From assembly GCA_003216435.1 (NCBI GenBank), contig QCIW01000011.1, forward strand, positions 1 through 40,986: a stretch of 40,986 nt of DNA. The letters are read 5' to 3'. This stretch comes from Prochlorococcus sp. AG-402-N21. Lineage in GTDB: Bacteria > Cyanobacteriota > Cyanobacteriia > PCC-6307 > Cyanobiaceae. This document shows, in pieces, positions 7,868 through 18,474 of this stretch. The notes under the pieces are model-generated. The model had not been told where the DNA came from and made no database searches. It was given only the letters and a program-made list of their open reading frames with translations. The position numbers and the translations under genes are program-made. How positions within the stretch are numbered: the first letter of the stretch is position 1; the number at the start of each line of letters is the position of its first letter.

Positions 7868-8455
7868 TTGACCAGACCACTGATAACTATTGCGAGTGGC
7901 AACCCCAATAAAGTCGCAGAAATAAAAAGCATGCTGGGGCCACTCCCTGTTGAAGTTCAACAACAGCCAAAAGATTTAAATATCGAAGAGACTGGTTCAA
8001 CTTATTTAGAAAATGCCTTATTGAAAGCCAAAGGTGCCGCCAAAATTACAAAAACATTGACAATCGCAGATGATTCAGGGTTAGAAGTTGATGCACTTGA
8101 TGGATCCCCTGGTATTTATTCAGCACGGTTCGCCCGAACCAATGAAGAAAAACTAAAAAAAATCCTCAAATCAATTGAAAACTTCCCCTATCGGAGCGCA
8201 AGATTTCGCAGTGTTATGGTTCTTTGCGATTGGGAAGGAAACCATATAACTGATTCTGAGGGTATCTGTTGGGGAGAACTTCTAGAAAAACCTGCTTATC
8301 CAAATGGTGAATTTGAATCTATATTTTGGGTTCGAGAAGCAAAATGTACTTATGGAGAATTAAATCAAGAGCAATTATCAAAGCTTGGAAGCAGGGGAAA
8401 AGCTGCAAGAGCACTAGCTCCTTTTCTAAGAAAAGAATTAAGAATTGATATCTAA
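7868..8455 (+). CDS. rdgB: non-canonical purine NTP pyrophosphatase (RdgB/HAM1 family)
   Basis: This 195-residue enzyme hydrolyses XTP, ITP and dITP to monophosphates, keeping deaminated purines out of nucleic acids. Family motifs are the N-terminal ITIASGNPNKVAEI, the metal-binding IADDSGLEVDALDGSPGIYSA and the C-terminal SKLGSRGKAARAL. The start is a TTG at 7868, as no in-frame ATG lies nearby upstream. It is transcribed away from csoS1 and converges on csoS1D with a 2-base gap. It therefore sits as a housekeeping gene splitting csoS1D from the main carboxysome operon. Confidence 0.95.
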   Translation: MTRPLITIASGNPNKVAEIKSMLGPLPVEVQQQPKDLNIEETGSTYLENALLKAKGAAKITKTLTIADDSGLEVDALDGSPGIYSARFARTNEEKLKKILKSIENFPYRSARFRSVMVLCDWEGNHITDSEGICWGELLEKPAYPNGEFESIFWVREAKCTYGELNQEQLSKLGSRGKAARALAPFLRKELRIDI

Positions 8456-8457
8456 AA

Positions 8458-9231
8458 TTAGTTTCTATTAATTTCGTCTATTGATCTCATCGCAGCCGCT
8501 GCTGCTTCTTCTACATCTCCTTCTCTACCAGCAAGTGTTAATCGTCCAAAAGCACCTACTCCTTTTACGTCAACAACAGTAATATTTGAAGCTTTCTCAG
8601 CTTCATTAGCTGCCTTAAGAACGTAACCGGCTGGCTCTGTCTCAAGAATAAACATACTCATACCTGACTGGATCATCGATCCACGACGATTTTGACGATT
8701 AATTAAAACAGCATGGTCGGGTGTAATTGATCGAATAACCTCTGTCCAACTAACTTCTGGTCTAGTGCGTCTATCAATACTGCTTCCAATGGCATCTAAT
8801 ACAACATCTCCTGAGTGAATAACTGTACTTTGATCTCGATGATATAGAGCCATTGAACCAAAAGCCCTTTCGACAACCATTTGCCCTAAACGGACATTAC
8901 TAGCTTTTAAAGCTATATCTGTAACACGATGAACAGCCATTCCTGGTGAAACTTCCATCCAAAGGCAGGCATCACCTGGTATTGGCAAAAAACCTTGACT
9001 CACAGTACCCATATAGGCAGCAAGTTGAGGTTGTAATGAATCTAGAAATACGTATGTTCTTAGTTCGATTTGCTGAACATGACTAGCTTGCCTTGCTACT
9101 AATGATTTCTCAGTATCTGTAGTAATTACACAGCTAGCTCCTGAAGACGGAGGGTCTACCTCCGTTCCCGTAACAACAACACCATTTCGGGGGCGTCGCT
9201 CACGGTCATCAAAACTAGCAAATCCGCTCAT
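8458..9231 (-). CDS. csoS1D: gated tandem-BMC carboxysome shell protein CsoS1D
   Basis: This 257-residue protein has two BMC domains in tandem (about 50-150 and 155-255) that form pseudohexameric trimers stacking into gated pores for larger metabolites. The Glu121-Arg122 pair in [10 protein letters not shown] matches the gate residues described for Prochlorococcus CsoS1D. Residues 1-50 are an extension containing GVVVTGTEV and a Cys at 34, reminiscent of the VTG/Cys motifs of CsoS2. It is encoded separately from the main cso operon, beyond rdgB, and is divergent from the HTH-like gene at 9329. Confidence 0.95.
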   Translation of the reverse strand: MSGFASFDDRERRPRNGVVVTGTEVDPPSSGASCVITTDTEKSLVARQASHVQQIELRTYVFLDSLQPQLAAYMGTVSQGFLPIPGDACLWMEVSPGMAVHRVTDIALKASNVRLGQMVVERAFGSMALYHRDQSTVIHSGDVVLDAIGSSIDRRTRPEVSWTEVIRSITPDHAVLINRQNRRGSMIQSGMSMFILETEPAGYVLKAANEAEKASNITVVDVKGVGAFGRLTLAGREGDVEEAAAAAMRSIDEINRN

Positions 9232-9328
9232 GGCGCGGATACTACCGGAAAGAGAGTCATTTTACCTATAAAAAAAACTTGCACGCTGTTTGTAAGCCGA
9301 TACCTTCGGAAAAATAGATGTCTTAAAA

Positions 9329-9700
9329 ATGGCTACCCCAGAAGTAAAACAAACAGATTCAAGTACTCTTCCTCCTGAGCTAAAAGCCGAACAGGCATTA
9401 GGTTTAGTAGGAATTGGCCTGATGCAAAAAATTACAAGTGAAGGTAAATCAGGACTTAACTGGTTATTTGAAGAAAACGAAGAAAAAGCTGATCTTGTTT
9501 CTTTACGCAATCGTCTTGAATTAACTTCTTTAGCGTTAGAAACTGGTGCTCCCTTAACCACAGCAGAAGTAACACAACTTTTAGGAGCCAGGCCAATTTC
9601 GCAAAAAACCGAAAGAGGAGGATTAGTCGCTAGAAGAATAAGTAGAAATGTATGGAAACTGTCTAAAGCCGAGAAAGACTCATCCTATTGGAGAAATTAA
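9329..9700 (+). CDS. conserved small protein with excisionase/MerR-like helix-turn-helix
   Basis: This 123-residue protein has no function I can name. Residues 17-70 are helical (LKAEQALGLVGIGLMQKI and SLRNRLELTSLAL). Residues 75-113 read PLTTAEVTQLLGARP, then GGLVARRISRNVWKLSK. This is the pattern of excisionase or MerR-like winged helix-turn-helix domains, where a 'LTTxEVAxLLG' helix pair is followed by 'G.L.ARRI...W.L'. It lies 97 bases from the divergent csoS1D and about 200 bases before chlN on the same strand. A DNA-binding or regulatory role is an inference from this resemblance. Confidence 0.8.
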   Translation: MATPEVKQTDSSTLPPELKAEQALGLVGIGLMQKITSEGKSGLNWLFEENEEKADLVSLRNRLELTSLALETGAPLTTAEVTQLLGARPISQKTERGGLVARRISRNVWKLSKAEKDSSYWRN

Positions 9701-9771
9701 AAGTCTTCTAGGTAATTAATCCTAAAGAATAAAATCTCAACAAGAATCATTCTCGGCAATAAGAGAACCTC

Positions 9772-9805
9772 TTTTATATTTATTTGCCACTAAATAAATA
9801 TAAAA
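9772..9805. repeat. perfect 14-bp AT-only inverted repeat upstream of chlN
   Basis: TTTTATATTTATTT (9772-9785) and AAATAAATATAAAA (9792-9805) are perfect complements around the loop GCCACT. It lies 97 bases before the chlN ATG and 72 bases after the preceding gene's stop. The stem has no G or C, and no separate U-run follows, so it does not look like an ordinary terminator. It could be a regulator site or cruciform element. Confidence 0.75.
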
Positions 9806-9827
9806 CGCAACAAAAATATCTTCAATT

Positions 9828-9841
9828 CCGAAAAGTTTCGG
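9828..9841 (+). promoter_or_regulatory. small hairpin and possible promoter element before chlN
   Basis: CCGAA (9828-9832) pairs with TTCGG (9837-9841). A TTGACT resembling a -35 box follows at 9849-9854, but the -10 is unclear. TGCAT (9842-9846) and ATGCA (9870-9874) are also complementary. Together they suggest that 9770-9880 is the control region of chlNB. Confidence 0.35.
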
Positions 9842-9880
9842 TGCATTGTTGACTAATAACCAAAAAAAGATGCAATTTAA

Positions 9881-11158
<1,278 letters not shown>

Positions 11159-11162
11159 AAAA

Positions 11163-12758
11163 ATGGAACTAACACTTTGGACTTACGAAGGCCCTCCTCA
11201 TATTGGTGCAATGAGGATTGCATCTTCCATGAAAGGAGTTCATTACGTATTGCATGCTCCTCAGGGTGATACTTATGCTGACTTACTTTTCACAATGATT
11301 GAGAGGCGTGGACAAAGGCCTCCCGTAACCTATACAACTTTCCAAGCAAGAGATCTAGGAGGTGATACCGCAGAGTTAGTTAAAGGGCATATTCGTGAAG
11401 CTGTAGATCGCTTTCATCCTGAAGCTCTTCTTGTTGGTGAAAGTTGCACAGCAGAATTAATTCAAGATCAACCTGGTTCGCTTGCTAAAGGAATGGGTTT
11501 TGATATACCTATCGTCAGCCTTGAACTTCCTGCATATAGCAAAAAAGAAAATTGGGGTGCCGCAGAAACTTTCTACCAATTAGTAAGAGGTTTATTAATT
11601 AATAATCAAGATAAAGTATCTGATCACAATCCACAAAGATGGAAAGAGGAGAGGAGAAGACCAAAGGTAAATTTACTAGGGCCATCTCTACTTGGTTTTA
11701 GATGTAGAGATGACGTATTAGAAGTACAAAAGATACTTGGTCAACATGGCATCGATGTAAATGTAGTAGCTCCTCTTGGAGCATCTCCTGCGGATATCAC
11801 TAGATTAATCAAGGCAGATGCAAATGTTTGCTTATACCCTGAGATAGCAGAATCAACTTCTATATGGCTTGAAAGAAATTATGGATTGCCATTTACCAAT
11901 ATCACTCCAATAGGTATAGGTGCAACTCAAGATTTCTTGAAAGAAATTCATGAAATCCTTGGAATGGAGCTCCCAAGTCCACCTACAGAAGCTAATTCTT
12001 CAAGGCTACCTTGGTATTCAAAATCAGTTGATTCCAATTACCTCACAGGAAAACGTGTTTTCATTTTTGGAGATGGAACTCATGTTCTTGCAGCAGCCAG
12101 AATCGCCCAAGAAGAACTAGGTTTTGAGGTTGTAGGAATAGGAACCTACAGCAGAGAGATGGCCAGAAGAGTTCGATCAAAAGCAAAAGATCTCGGCCTA
12201 GAAGCATTGATAACTAATGATTACCTTGAAGTCGAAAAATCAATAAAGGACTCAGCTCCTGAACTTGTTCTAGGGACTCAGATGGAAAGACATAGCGCAA
12301 AACGTCTTGGGGTTCCCTGCGCCGTAATAAGCACTCCAATGCATGTTCAAGATGTTCCAGCCCGCTATAGCCCACAAATGGGATGGGAAGGAGCAAATGT
12401 AATTTTTGACGATTGGGTTCACCCTCTAATGATGGGACTAGAAGAACATTTAATAGGTATGTTCCGCCATGATTTTGAGTTTACCGATGGCCACCAAAGT
12501 CACTTAGGTCACCTAGGGGGACATTCACAAAAGAGCGAAACTTCAACTACAAAAAGTTCCGAGACTACAATTGATCATCAAGGTTCAGATGCACATATAC
12601 CTCGCTGGACTTCTGATGGAGAGTCTGAGCTGGCCAAGATTCCTTTCTTCGTAAGAGGAAAAGTTCGCCGGAATACTGAGAACTATGCTCGCCAAGTTGG
12701 CTGCAAAGAAATCGATAGCGAAACACTCTTTGACGCAAAAGCCCATTTTAGGGCCTGA
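11163..12758 (+). CDS. chlB: dark protochlorophyllide reductase subunit B
   Basis: This 531-residue partner of ChlN binds protochlorophyllide and completes the NB-cluster. Asp36 in [10 protein letters not shown] is the unusual aspartate ligand known for this enzyme. Other family stretches are [15 protein letters not shown] and [19 protein letters not shown]. Between the main domain and the C-terminal domain lies a His-rich linker near residues 440-475 ([12 protein letters not shown] followed by Ser/Thr). It is followed by a small helical domain that includes [16 protein letters not shown]. The ATG is 4 bases after the chlN stop. Confidence 0.98.
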   Translation: MELTLWTYEGPPHIGAMRIASSMKGVHYVLHAPQGDTYADLLFTMIERRGQRPPVTYTTFQARDLGGDTAELVKGHIREAVDRFHPEALLVGESCTAELIQDQPGSLAKGMGFDIPIVSLELPAYSKKENWGAAETFYQLVRGLLINNQDKVSDHNPQRWKEERRRPKVNLLGPSLLGFRCRDDVLEVQKILGQHGIDVNVVAPLGASPADITRLIKADANVCLYPEIAESTSIWLERNYGLPFTNITPIGIGATQDFLKEIHEILGMELPSPPTEANSSRLPWYSKSVDSNYLTGKRVFIFGDGTHVLAAARIAQEELGFEVVGIGTYSREMARRVRSKAKDLGLEALITNDYLEVEKSIKDSAPELVLGTQMERHSAKRLGVPCAVISTPMHVQDVPARYSPQMGWEGANVIFDDWVHPLMMGLEEHLIGMFRHDFEFTDGHQSHLGHLGGHSQKSETSTTKSSETTIDHQGSDAHIPRWTSDGESELAKIPFFVRGKVRRNTENYARQVGCKEIDSETLFDAKAHFRA

Positions 12759-12919
12759 ATATACAAAAACTATCAACATCCGACATGAGCAATAACACTT
12801 ATTATTCCTTTAAATGTTAATAAGCTGACTTTTTAATTATCAAGATTAATACTGCATGTGTCGAATTAAGAAAACATTTACTAAGAGCTCATCTTCCTGC
12901 TTGAATATAAATAATCATT

Positions 12920-13824
<905 letters not shown>

Positions 13825-13843
13825 ATCTTAAAAACTAGAACCT

Positions 13844-14860
13844 TCAATCAATTATTCCAACCAATTGCTTGGTTAGATCCCAGACTTTTTTTGAAGTGAG
13901 TGGGTCAGTTGCTCTTTCAGATAATTCTTGGGAGAACTGAAGTCTATCCTTCTTTTGTCTATTCCCCCAACTCCAATGAACACCTGAAACACCAAACTCA
14001 GGTTCAGAAACAACTTGAGCAACTCTATTGCCTGCCAAAGACTGACTAACAAATCCTCCTGTAATAATCTTTTGAAACCAAGGAAATAAAATTTGGAATA
14101 TCTTGGGGGTATTCCTAAAAAGTTTTGTATTTGCTACACAGCCTGGGTAAAGAGAGCTGAAGACTATTGGTGAATCTTTAAAACGTCTATGTAACTCTTG
14201 AGTTGTAATCATATTGCAAAGCTTGCTGTCTTTATAAGCCTTCCCTGGTTTAAAACGCTTTCCGTTTGCCATCGTAATTGGATCACGAAAGCCCTGCTCA
14301 AACCCCGATAAATCTCCAAGATCTGCAGGCGCAGGTATTGGAATCTTGCCTCCTAATTCTTTTAAATTAGCTGTTACCGTTCCAAGCATGACAACTCTAG
14401 GAGGTTCAAAACCCCAAGATTTGCCAGTCCAAACAGGTCTGCTGGAATTTCTTAAATTATCTAGAAGCAGCTGTATTAAAAGAAAATGGCCAAAATGATT
14501 TGTAGCCATAGAAATTTCAAACCCTTGAGCTGATCTTTGAGGTTTCTTAAGTCTTGGGAGATATACAGCAGCATTACAAACCAAAGCATCTAAAGGGTCA
14601 TCCAACAAATGCAACAACTGATCAACAGAAGACCTAACAGATCCAAGGTCTCCTAAATCCATTTCTAAATGTTGAAGTTGTCTAGGTTTACCAAAAGGTA
14701 ATCCCAATTTTACTGCTGCCGCCTCAGCTCTCAAAGGAGACCGGTTAGCCGTTATAACTCTCCATCCTCTATCTATTAAAGCTTTTGTGGCATATAGACC
14801 AACACCTGAAGTAGTGCCAGTAATAAGTACAGTTCCTGGAGCAGCCTGAAATGAAGCCAT
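13844..14860 (-). CDS. por: light-dependent protochlorophyllide oxidoreductase
   Basis: This 338-residue NADPH-dependent enzyme of the short-chain dehydrogenase family reduces protochlorophyllide only in light. The Rossmann motif [11 protein letters not shown] is at 14-24, and the catalytic Tyr209 and Lys213 are in AYKDSKLCN. The C-terminal region includes [11 protein letters not shown]. It converges on chlL with a 19-base gap, so light-dependent and dark enzymes are head to tail. Having both is usual in cyanobacteria and lets chlorophyll form at low or no light. Confidence 0.97.
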   Translation of the reverse strand: MASFQAAPGTVLITGTTSGVGLYATKALIDRGWRVITANRSPLRAEAAAVKLGLPFGKPRQLQHLEMDLGDLGSVRSSVDQLLHLLDDPLDALVCNAAVYLPRLKKPQRSAQGFEISMATNHFGHFLLIQLLLDNLRNSSRPVWTGKSWGFEPPRVVMLGTVTANLKELGGKIPIPAPADLGDLSGFEQGFRDPITMANGKRFKPGKAYKDSKLCNMITTQELHRRFKDSPIVFSSLYPGCVANTKLFRNTPKIFQILFPWFQKIITGGFVSQSLAGNRVAQVVSEPEFGVSGVHWSWGNRQKKDRLQFSQELSERATDPLTSKKVWDLTKQLVGIID

Positions 14861-14937
14861 TTCTAAGAATTAATGCTCTTGATTTATTTATCAAGGGTGA
14901 TACAAATCCAATATTAAATCTGATAGGTAAATACCTT

Positions 14938-15366
14938 TTACTTCCATATCACCCTGACACTATTTGGCGCAATTAAATGGTCTTGCTCACTGATTAATCT
15001 ATGTTGTCCTCCAATAGTAAAAAGTCGATCAAATCGCAGGTTCAATTCTTCTAATTTTTTCGATTCCAACTCTAATAATGAAGATATTTCCAAGTTTCTC
15101 ATAATTCTTTGATGAGAAGCAAAGCCAAGCCTAATAAAACTACCTGCAAATAATGCCAACAAACCAACTTTTAAGAAAAGGTATATACAGCTATAAATCA
15201 GTTCTCTTTGCTGCTCTTTCAACTGTAATTTTGAAGCAATTGTTGCACTATCAATCTTCTCAAAGGATTTCCTATTAATTTTCCCAACGGAAGTACACCG
15301 TCCTCCTCTTGATGATTTTCTTTTCTTTTTGGGAGAAACGTATTCGTACGCTAATTCAGAAGTCAA
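14938..15366 (-). CDS. small single-span membrane protein, FtsB/DivIC-like topology
   Basis: I do not recognise this 142-residue protein as a named family. Residues 1-35 are very basic (KKKRKSSRGGR). One membrane segment lies near 57-80, a coiled-coil-prone stretch near 86-115 (LEISSLLELESKKLEELNL), and the end reads DHLIAPNSVRVIW. A short basic cytoplasmic tail, one span, coiled coil and a C-terminal hydrophobic strand is the layout of FtsB/DivIC and FtsL division proteins. Function is inferred only from this. The start is a TTG at 15366, as no nearby ATG fits. It lies between por and psaM on the same strand. Confidence 0.75.
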   Translation of the reverse strand: MTSELAYEYVSPKKKRKSSRGGRCTSVGKINRKSFEKIDSATIASKLQLKEQQRELIYSCIYLFLKVGLLALFAGSFIRLGFASHQRIMRNLEISSLLELESKKLEELNLRFDRLFTIGGQHRLISEQDHLIAPNSVRVIWK

Positions 15367-15435
15367 TAATTTTTGATGATTTACTTATCTTGCTTGTATC
15401 GCAAACTACCTCAAATGCCAATATCAAACGTTAAA

Positions 15436-15540
15436 TCAAGCATCTCTTAAGTTAATTCCCAATCTTAGAGCCAGAACTCCAGCCATGATAACTACCAACA
15501 TTGCAATCCCTGCAAGATCAAATCCAGTAGATGACTCCAT
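15436..15540 (-). CDS. psaM: photosystem I subunit XII (PsaM)
   Basis: A 34-codon ORF, ATG at 15538-15540, gives a single hydrophobic span: MESSTGFDLAGIAMLVVIMA, then GVLALRLGINLRDA. The LALRLG end matches the (L/I)AFRL-type motif of PsaM, a small thylakoid membrane subunit near the monomer interface of photosystem I. The length is right for PsaM. It lies 69 bases upstream of the small membrane gene on the same strand and is divergent from the lipoyltransferase. The identification rests on a short sequence, so another photosystem-type small subunit remains possible. Confidence 0.78.
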   Translation of the reverse strand: MESSTGFDLAGIAMLVVIMAGVLALRLGINLRDA

Positions 15541-15627
15541 AATCCAAAAATGAACTTGATTATATTCTCAAATAAAATATGGAAATGTGGGGAAACTTGC
15601 AAAACCCTGTCATTTTTTAACAAGACA

Positions 15628-15652
15628 AAATCCGATTAGAAGATCGGGATTT
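15628..15652. other. hairpin in the divergent psaM / lipoyltransferase gap
   Basis: AAATCCGAT (15628-15636) pairs with ATCGGGATTT (15643-15652) with a single bulged G and a 6-base loop. It sits about 55 bases before the plus-strand gene and 88 bases before psaM. It may be an operator or 5'-leader stem. Confidence 0.4.
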
Positions 15653-15705
15653 ATGCCCTAAATCCTGAAATCTGGTTCCGGGAAACTATTTAATCCTAAA
15701 TATTT

Positions 15706-16410
15706 ATGAAAGGAATTCTTTTCAATCATCTAAAACTTGATGGGCATAAACAAATGGCCTTGGATCAATATTTGCTTGATCAATCACTTATAACAGCGAA
15801 CTCTTCAATAACAGTACGCTTCTATTCATGGGAAGGGAATTGGTTATCTATCGGAAAGAACCAAAAGATGATCCCATCAAAATGGAAGCATTTTTTGGAA
15901 GAAAAAAAAATAAATATAGTGCGACGTCCTACAGGAGGAGACGCAGTTCTTCATAGCAACGGTCTTACTTACTCCCTTATCTGGAAGGAGGCACCTCCAA
16001 AAAGGAAAACAGCCTATTTGCAAGCCAGTCAATGGCTTATAAAAGGTTTCAAAGATATGGGTTTGCCACTGAAATTTGGCCAACAAAAGCCAATAAAAGG
16101 CTCAACCAACTGCTTTACGACTGCGACAAGTGCTGATCTTGTTGACTTCAATGGCTGCAAAAGAATAGGGAGTGCTCAACTATGGAAAAAAGGGAATCTG
16201 CTTCAACATGGGGAAATTCTTATCAATCCCTCCAAAGATTTATGGGAAGATTTATTCAGTACAGATCCACCAACAGATTTTCCTTTAGATTTGTCCTCTA
16301 AAGAAATCGAAAAGTTTCTTATTAAATCATTATTTTCATCTTGGCCAGAAATTAATTGGGACAAATGCTTACTACCAAAGAATGAATTGGAGAAATTATT
16401 TAAACCTTAA
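15706..16410 (+). CDS. lipoate/octanoate protein transferase (LipM/LplA family)
   Basis: This 234-residue biotin/lipoate ligase-fold protein is expected to move an octanoyl or lipoyl group onto a lysine of lipoyl domains (pyruvate dehydrogenase E2 or glycine cleavage H). Visible motifs are RRPTGGDAVLH at 73-83, Cys136 in STNCFTT, Lys152 in GCKRIGSAQ, and LLQHGEILI at 165-173. A catalytic Cys at 136 fits the LipM octanoyltransferase type better than the ATP-dependent ligase. The family is clear, the exact donor is not. It stands alone, convergent with the site-2 protease gene. Confidence 0.85.
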   Translation: MKGILFNHLKLDGHKQMALDQYLLDQSLITANSSITVRFYSWEGNWLSIGKNQKMIPSKWKHFLEEKKINIVRRPTGGDAVLHSNGLTYSLIWKEAPPKRKTAYLQASQWLIKGFKDMGLPLKFGQQKPIKGSTNCFTTATSADLVDFNGCKRIGSAQLWKKGNLLQHGEILINPSKDLWEDLFSTDPPTDFPLDLSSKEIEKFLIKSLFSSWPEINWDKCLLPKNELEKLFKP

Positions 16411-16419
16411 TGGTTCCCT

Positions 16420-17673
16420 CTAACGACCTTTCCTATAAACTTTATTAAGCATAGAAGATTTAATCATCCCTTCTACCACTTGAGTTAAAGGTAGTCCTAA
16501 TGGATAAATATTATTATTTCTTGCTAATTCAATAATATTTTCAGGAGGAGTTAGGCCCATCTTTTTCAATACAGCAATACCAATATCAATTCGATCCAAT
16601 GTACCTACTGGCAAGCCTGCTGAGCTGACAACTAAAAGTCTTCCGTCTTTACTTTTATCAATTTCCAAAACCCCCTCCCACAAAGCGGATTTATTACTAA
16701 TAGAAGGCAACTCAGTTAATGGTTTCGAATAATCTCCTATGGAATATTGATCCCAACCATGGACTGGAATCTCTTTTAAAGCTTCATTAGTTATATAACC
16801 AAACCATCTACCGCTATTGCTAACAAGAATCCATTCCGGTTCGCATGAATTTGATCTATTACTCCTGCATAATTGAGAGATACGATTTAAAGGTAAATCT
16901 TTTTCCAAAATTCGATAATTTCTTCCCTTAACTTGATCAATTTTTAATTCACACAAAATATCTTGCAAAAGAAGGGTTTGATTCTGAGATTTAGCAAATC
17001 CGAAACCTATCCAACCTAAAACTATCAACCAAATACCTGCCAAACCTGCCCCTTGTATGCAAAGAAAAGTCCCGAAGAAAATTGCAAATAATGATAGGAA
17101 TCGACTTGTAGAAGTAGCAACTTTAATACCTTTTCGTTGACTCCCAGTAAAATGCCAAACCAAGGATTTAATAATTACCCCCCCATCAAGAGGTAGTCCT
17201 GGTAATAAGTTAAACAAACCTAAAACAAAATTTAACGAGCCAATCTGAAACAACAGATTTGAAAGGACTTGATTGTCAATTGAAAAAAATCGAACAGAGC
17301 TAAAAAAAATTATTGAAAGAAAAAAGCTAACAATAGGACCTGCTATAGCAACTCTAAAACTTCCCATTGCAGTATCACATTCTCTTTCTATATTTGCGAC
17401 ACCACCTAAAAAGAAAAGCGTAATGCTTTTAACCTTCACCCCTTCATGGAGAGCCATAAATGAATGGCCAAGCTCATGGAGTAAAACAGATAAAAACAAA
17501 ACCAAAGAAGTTGCAAAACCAACTCCCCAAGAAAACCAAAATGGAATTATTGAATCAGTTAAATTAGAGACTTGTCCTTGAGTCGACCATGCAAAAAGAA
17601 AAAATATTACAAACCAACTGGAATGAATCCGTAAGGGAATACCTCTTATTCTTAATATCTCCCAAGCATCCAA
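16420..17673 (-). CDS. site-2 protease family metalloprotease with CBS-like domains
   Basis: This 417-residue intramembrane zinc metalloprotease belongs to the M50 family. Membrane segments fill residues 15-235. The zinc motif HELGH is at 66-70, and the third-ligand motif NLLPGLPLDGG is at 155-165. Residues 240-385 resemble a pair of CBS domains (for example RISQLCRSNRS and GRLLVVSSAGLPVGTLDRIDI), an arrangement common in cyanobacterial homologues. Such enzymes cut membrane-bound anti-sigma factors or regulators; the substrate here is unknown. It is divergent from trpF with a 79-base gap. Confidence 0.9.
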   Translation of the reverse strand: MDAWEILRIRGIPLRIHSSWFVIFFLFAWSTQGQVSNLTDSIIPFWFSWGVGFATSLVLFLSVLLHELGHSFMALHEGVKVKSITLFFLGGVANIERECDTAMGSFRVAIAGPIVSFFLSIIFFSSVRFFSIDNQVLSNLLFQIGSLNFVLGLFNLLPGLPLDGGVIIKSLVWHFTGSQRKGIKVATSTSRFLSLFAIFFGTFLCIQGAGLAGIWLIVLGWIGFGFAKSQNQTLLLQDILCELKIDQVKGRNYRILEKDLPLNRISQLCRSNRSNSCEPEWILVSNSGRWFGYITNEALKEIPVHGWDQYSIGDYSKPLTELPSISNKSALWEGVLEIDKSKDGRLLVVSSAGLPVGTLDRIDIGIAVLKKMGLTPPENIIELARNNNIYPLGLPLTQVVEGMIKSSMLNKVYRKGR

Positions 17674-17752
17674 AATGTCTCCCCCAAATGTAATGTCAAA
17701 GCATCAATACTCACGATCCTAGGGAAAAACCCCAAAAATACATCCCAATCCC

Positions 17753-18415
17753 TTGACCAAATTATCAACTGAATTGAAAATTTGCGGAATTACGCAAACT
17801 AAACAAGCTATTGAGATTGCATCTCTTGGCGTTAATGCAATTGGAGTAATTGGAGTGAAAAATTCTCCTCGTTTTATATCTGCCCAAAAAAGAACGGATA
17901 TATTCGACTCTCTAGGCAATCATTATCCAAAAATTAAAAGAGTTTTGGTGGTAGCAGATATAGATGACTCTGATATAGAAGGAGTTCTATCTCAAAAAGC
18001 AACCCCAACTGTATTTCAATTGCATGGAAATGAATCTACTGAACGGATTAAAACTCTTCGAGAGAGGTATCCAGAAGTTAATTTTTGGAAAGCGTTTAGA
18101 ATTCGAACACAGGAGGATATTGAATCTATTCACCAATACGAATCAATCGTTGAAGCACTTCTTTTGGATGCATGGAGTGAAAAGCAACTTGGAGGCACAG
18201 GAAATAGAATCACACTTCAATTAATCAAAGACATAAAGTTCAAAGTACCTTGGTGGCTTGCTGGAGGAATATCCGCAGAGTGGATTCCTCAAGTACTATC
18301 TCTTGCAAAACCTTTTGGGATTGATGCATCTAGCAAACTTGAAATTTCTCCCGGAGTAAAAGATATAAATAAAGTTAAATCACTAATTAAATCTTTAAAA
18401 AATTCCCAAAAATAA
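17753..18415 (+). CDS. trpF: phosphoribosylanthranilate isomerase
   Basis: This 220-residue TIM-barrel enzyme isomerises phosphoribosylanthranilate to CdRP in tryptophan synthesis. The catalytic Cys11 is in LKICGIT, and the catalytic Asp is in ALLLDAWSEKQLGGTG. The phosphate-binding ends WWLAGGISAEW and FGIDASSKLEISPGVKD are present. No ATG precedes the conserved KICG start and the frame is closed upstream at 17720-17722, so translation probably begins at the TTG at 17753. No other trp gene is nearby. Confidence 0.96.
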   Translation: MTKLSTELKICGITQTKQAIEIASLGVNAIGVIGVKNSPRFISAQKRTDIFDSLGNHYPKIKRVLVVADIDDSDIEGVLSQKATPTVFQLHGNESTERIKTLRERYPEVNFWKAFRIRTQEDIESIHQYESIVEALLLDAWSEKQLGGTGNRITLQLIKDIKFKVPWWLAGGISAEWIPQVLSLAKPFGIDASSKLEISPGVKDINKVKSLIKSLKNSQK

Positions 18416-18474
18416 ATCCAATCTATTTTTCCTTTGGAAAGTTAAATAAACCTCTAATTAATGTAGTTTCAACT

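Noticed and set aside
1-9231. Carboxysome region as a recently transferred island
   Set aside because: Base composition and codon use look like the rest of the window and there are no mobile genes nearby. The operon was probably acquired early in this lineage, not recently.
9262-9561. 99-codon minus-strand ORF opposite the HTH-like gene
   Set aside because: It is a shadow of the 9329-9700 gene. It is rich in Ser, Phe and Pro with no domain pattern, and the plus-strand protein has a coherent fold pattern.
13844-14860. Presence of both por and chlNBL as an unusual redundancy
   Set aside because: Holding both enzymes is normal in cyanobacteria, so it is recorded as annotation only.
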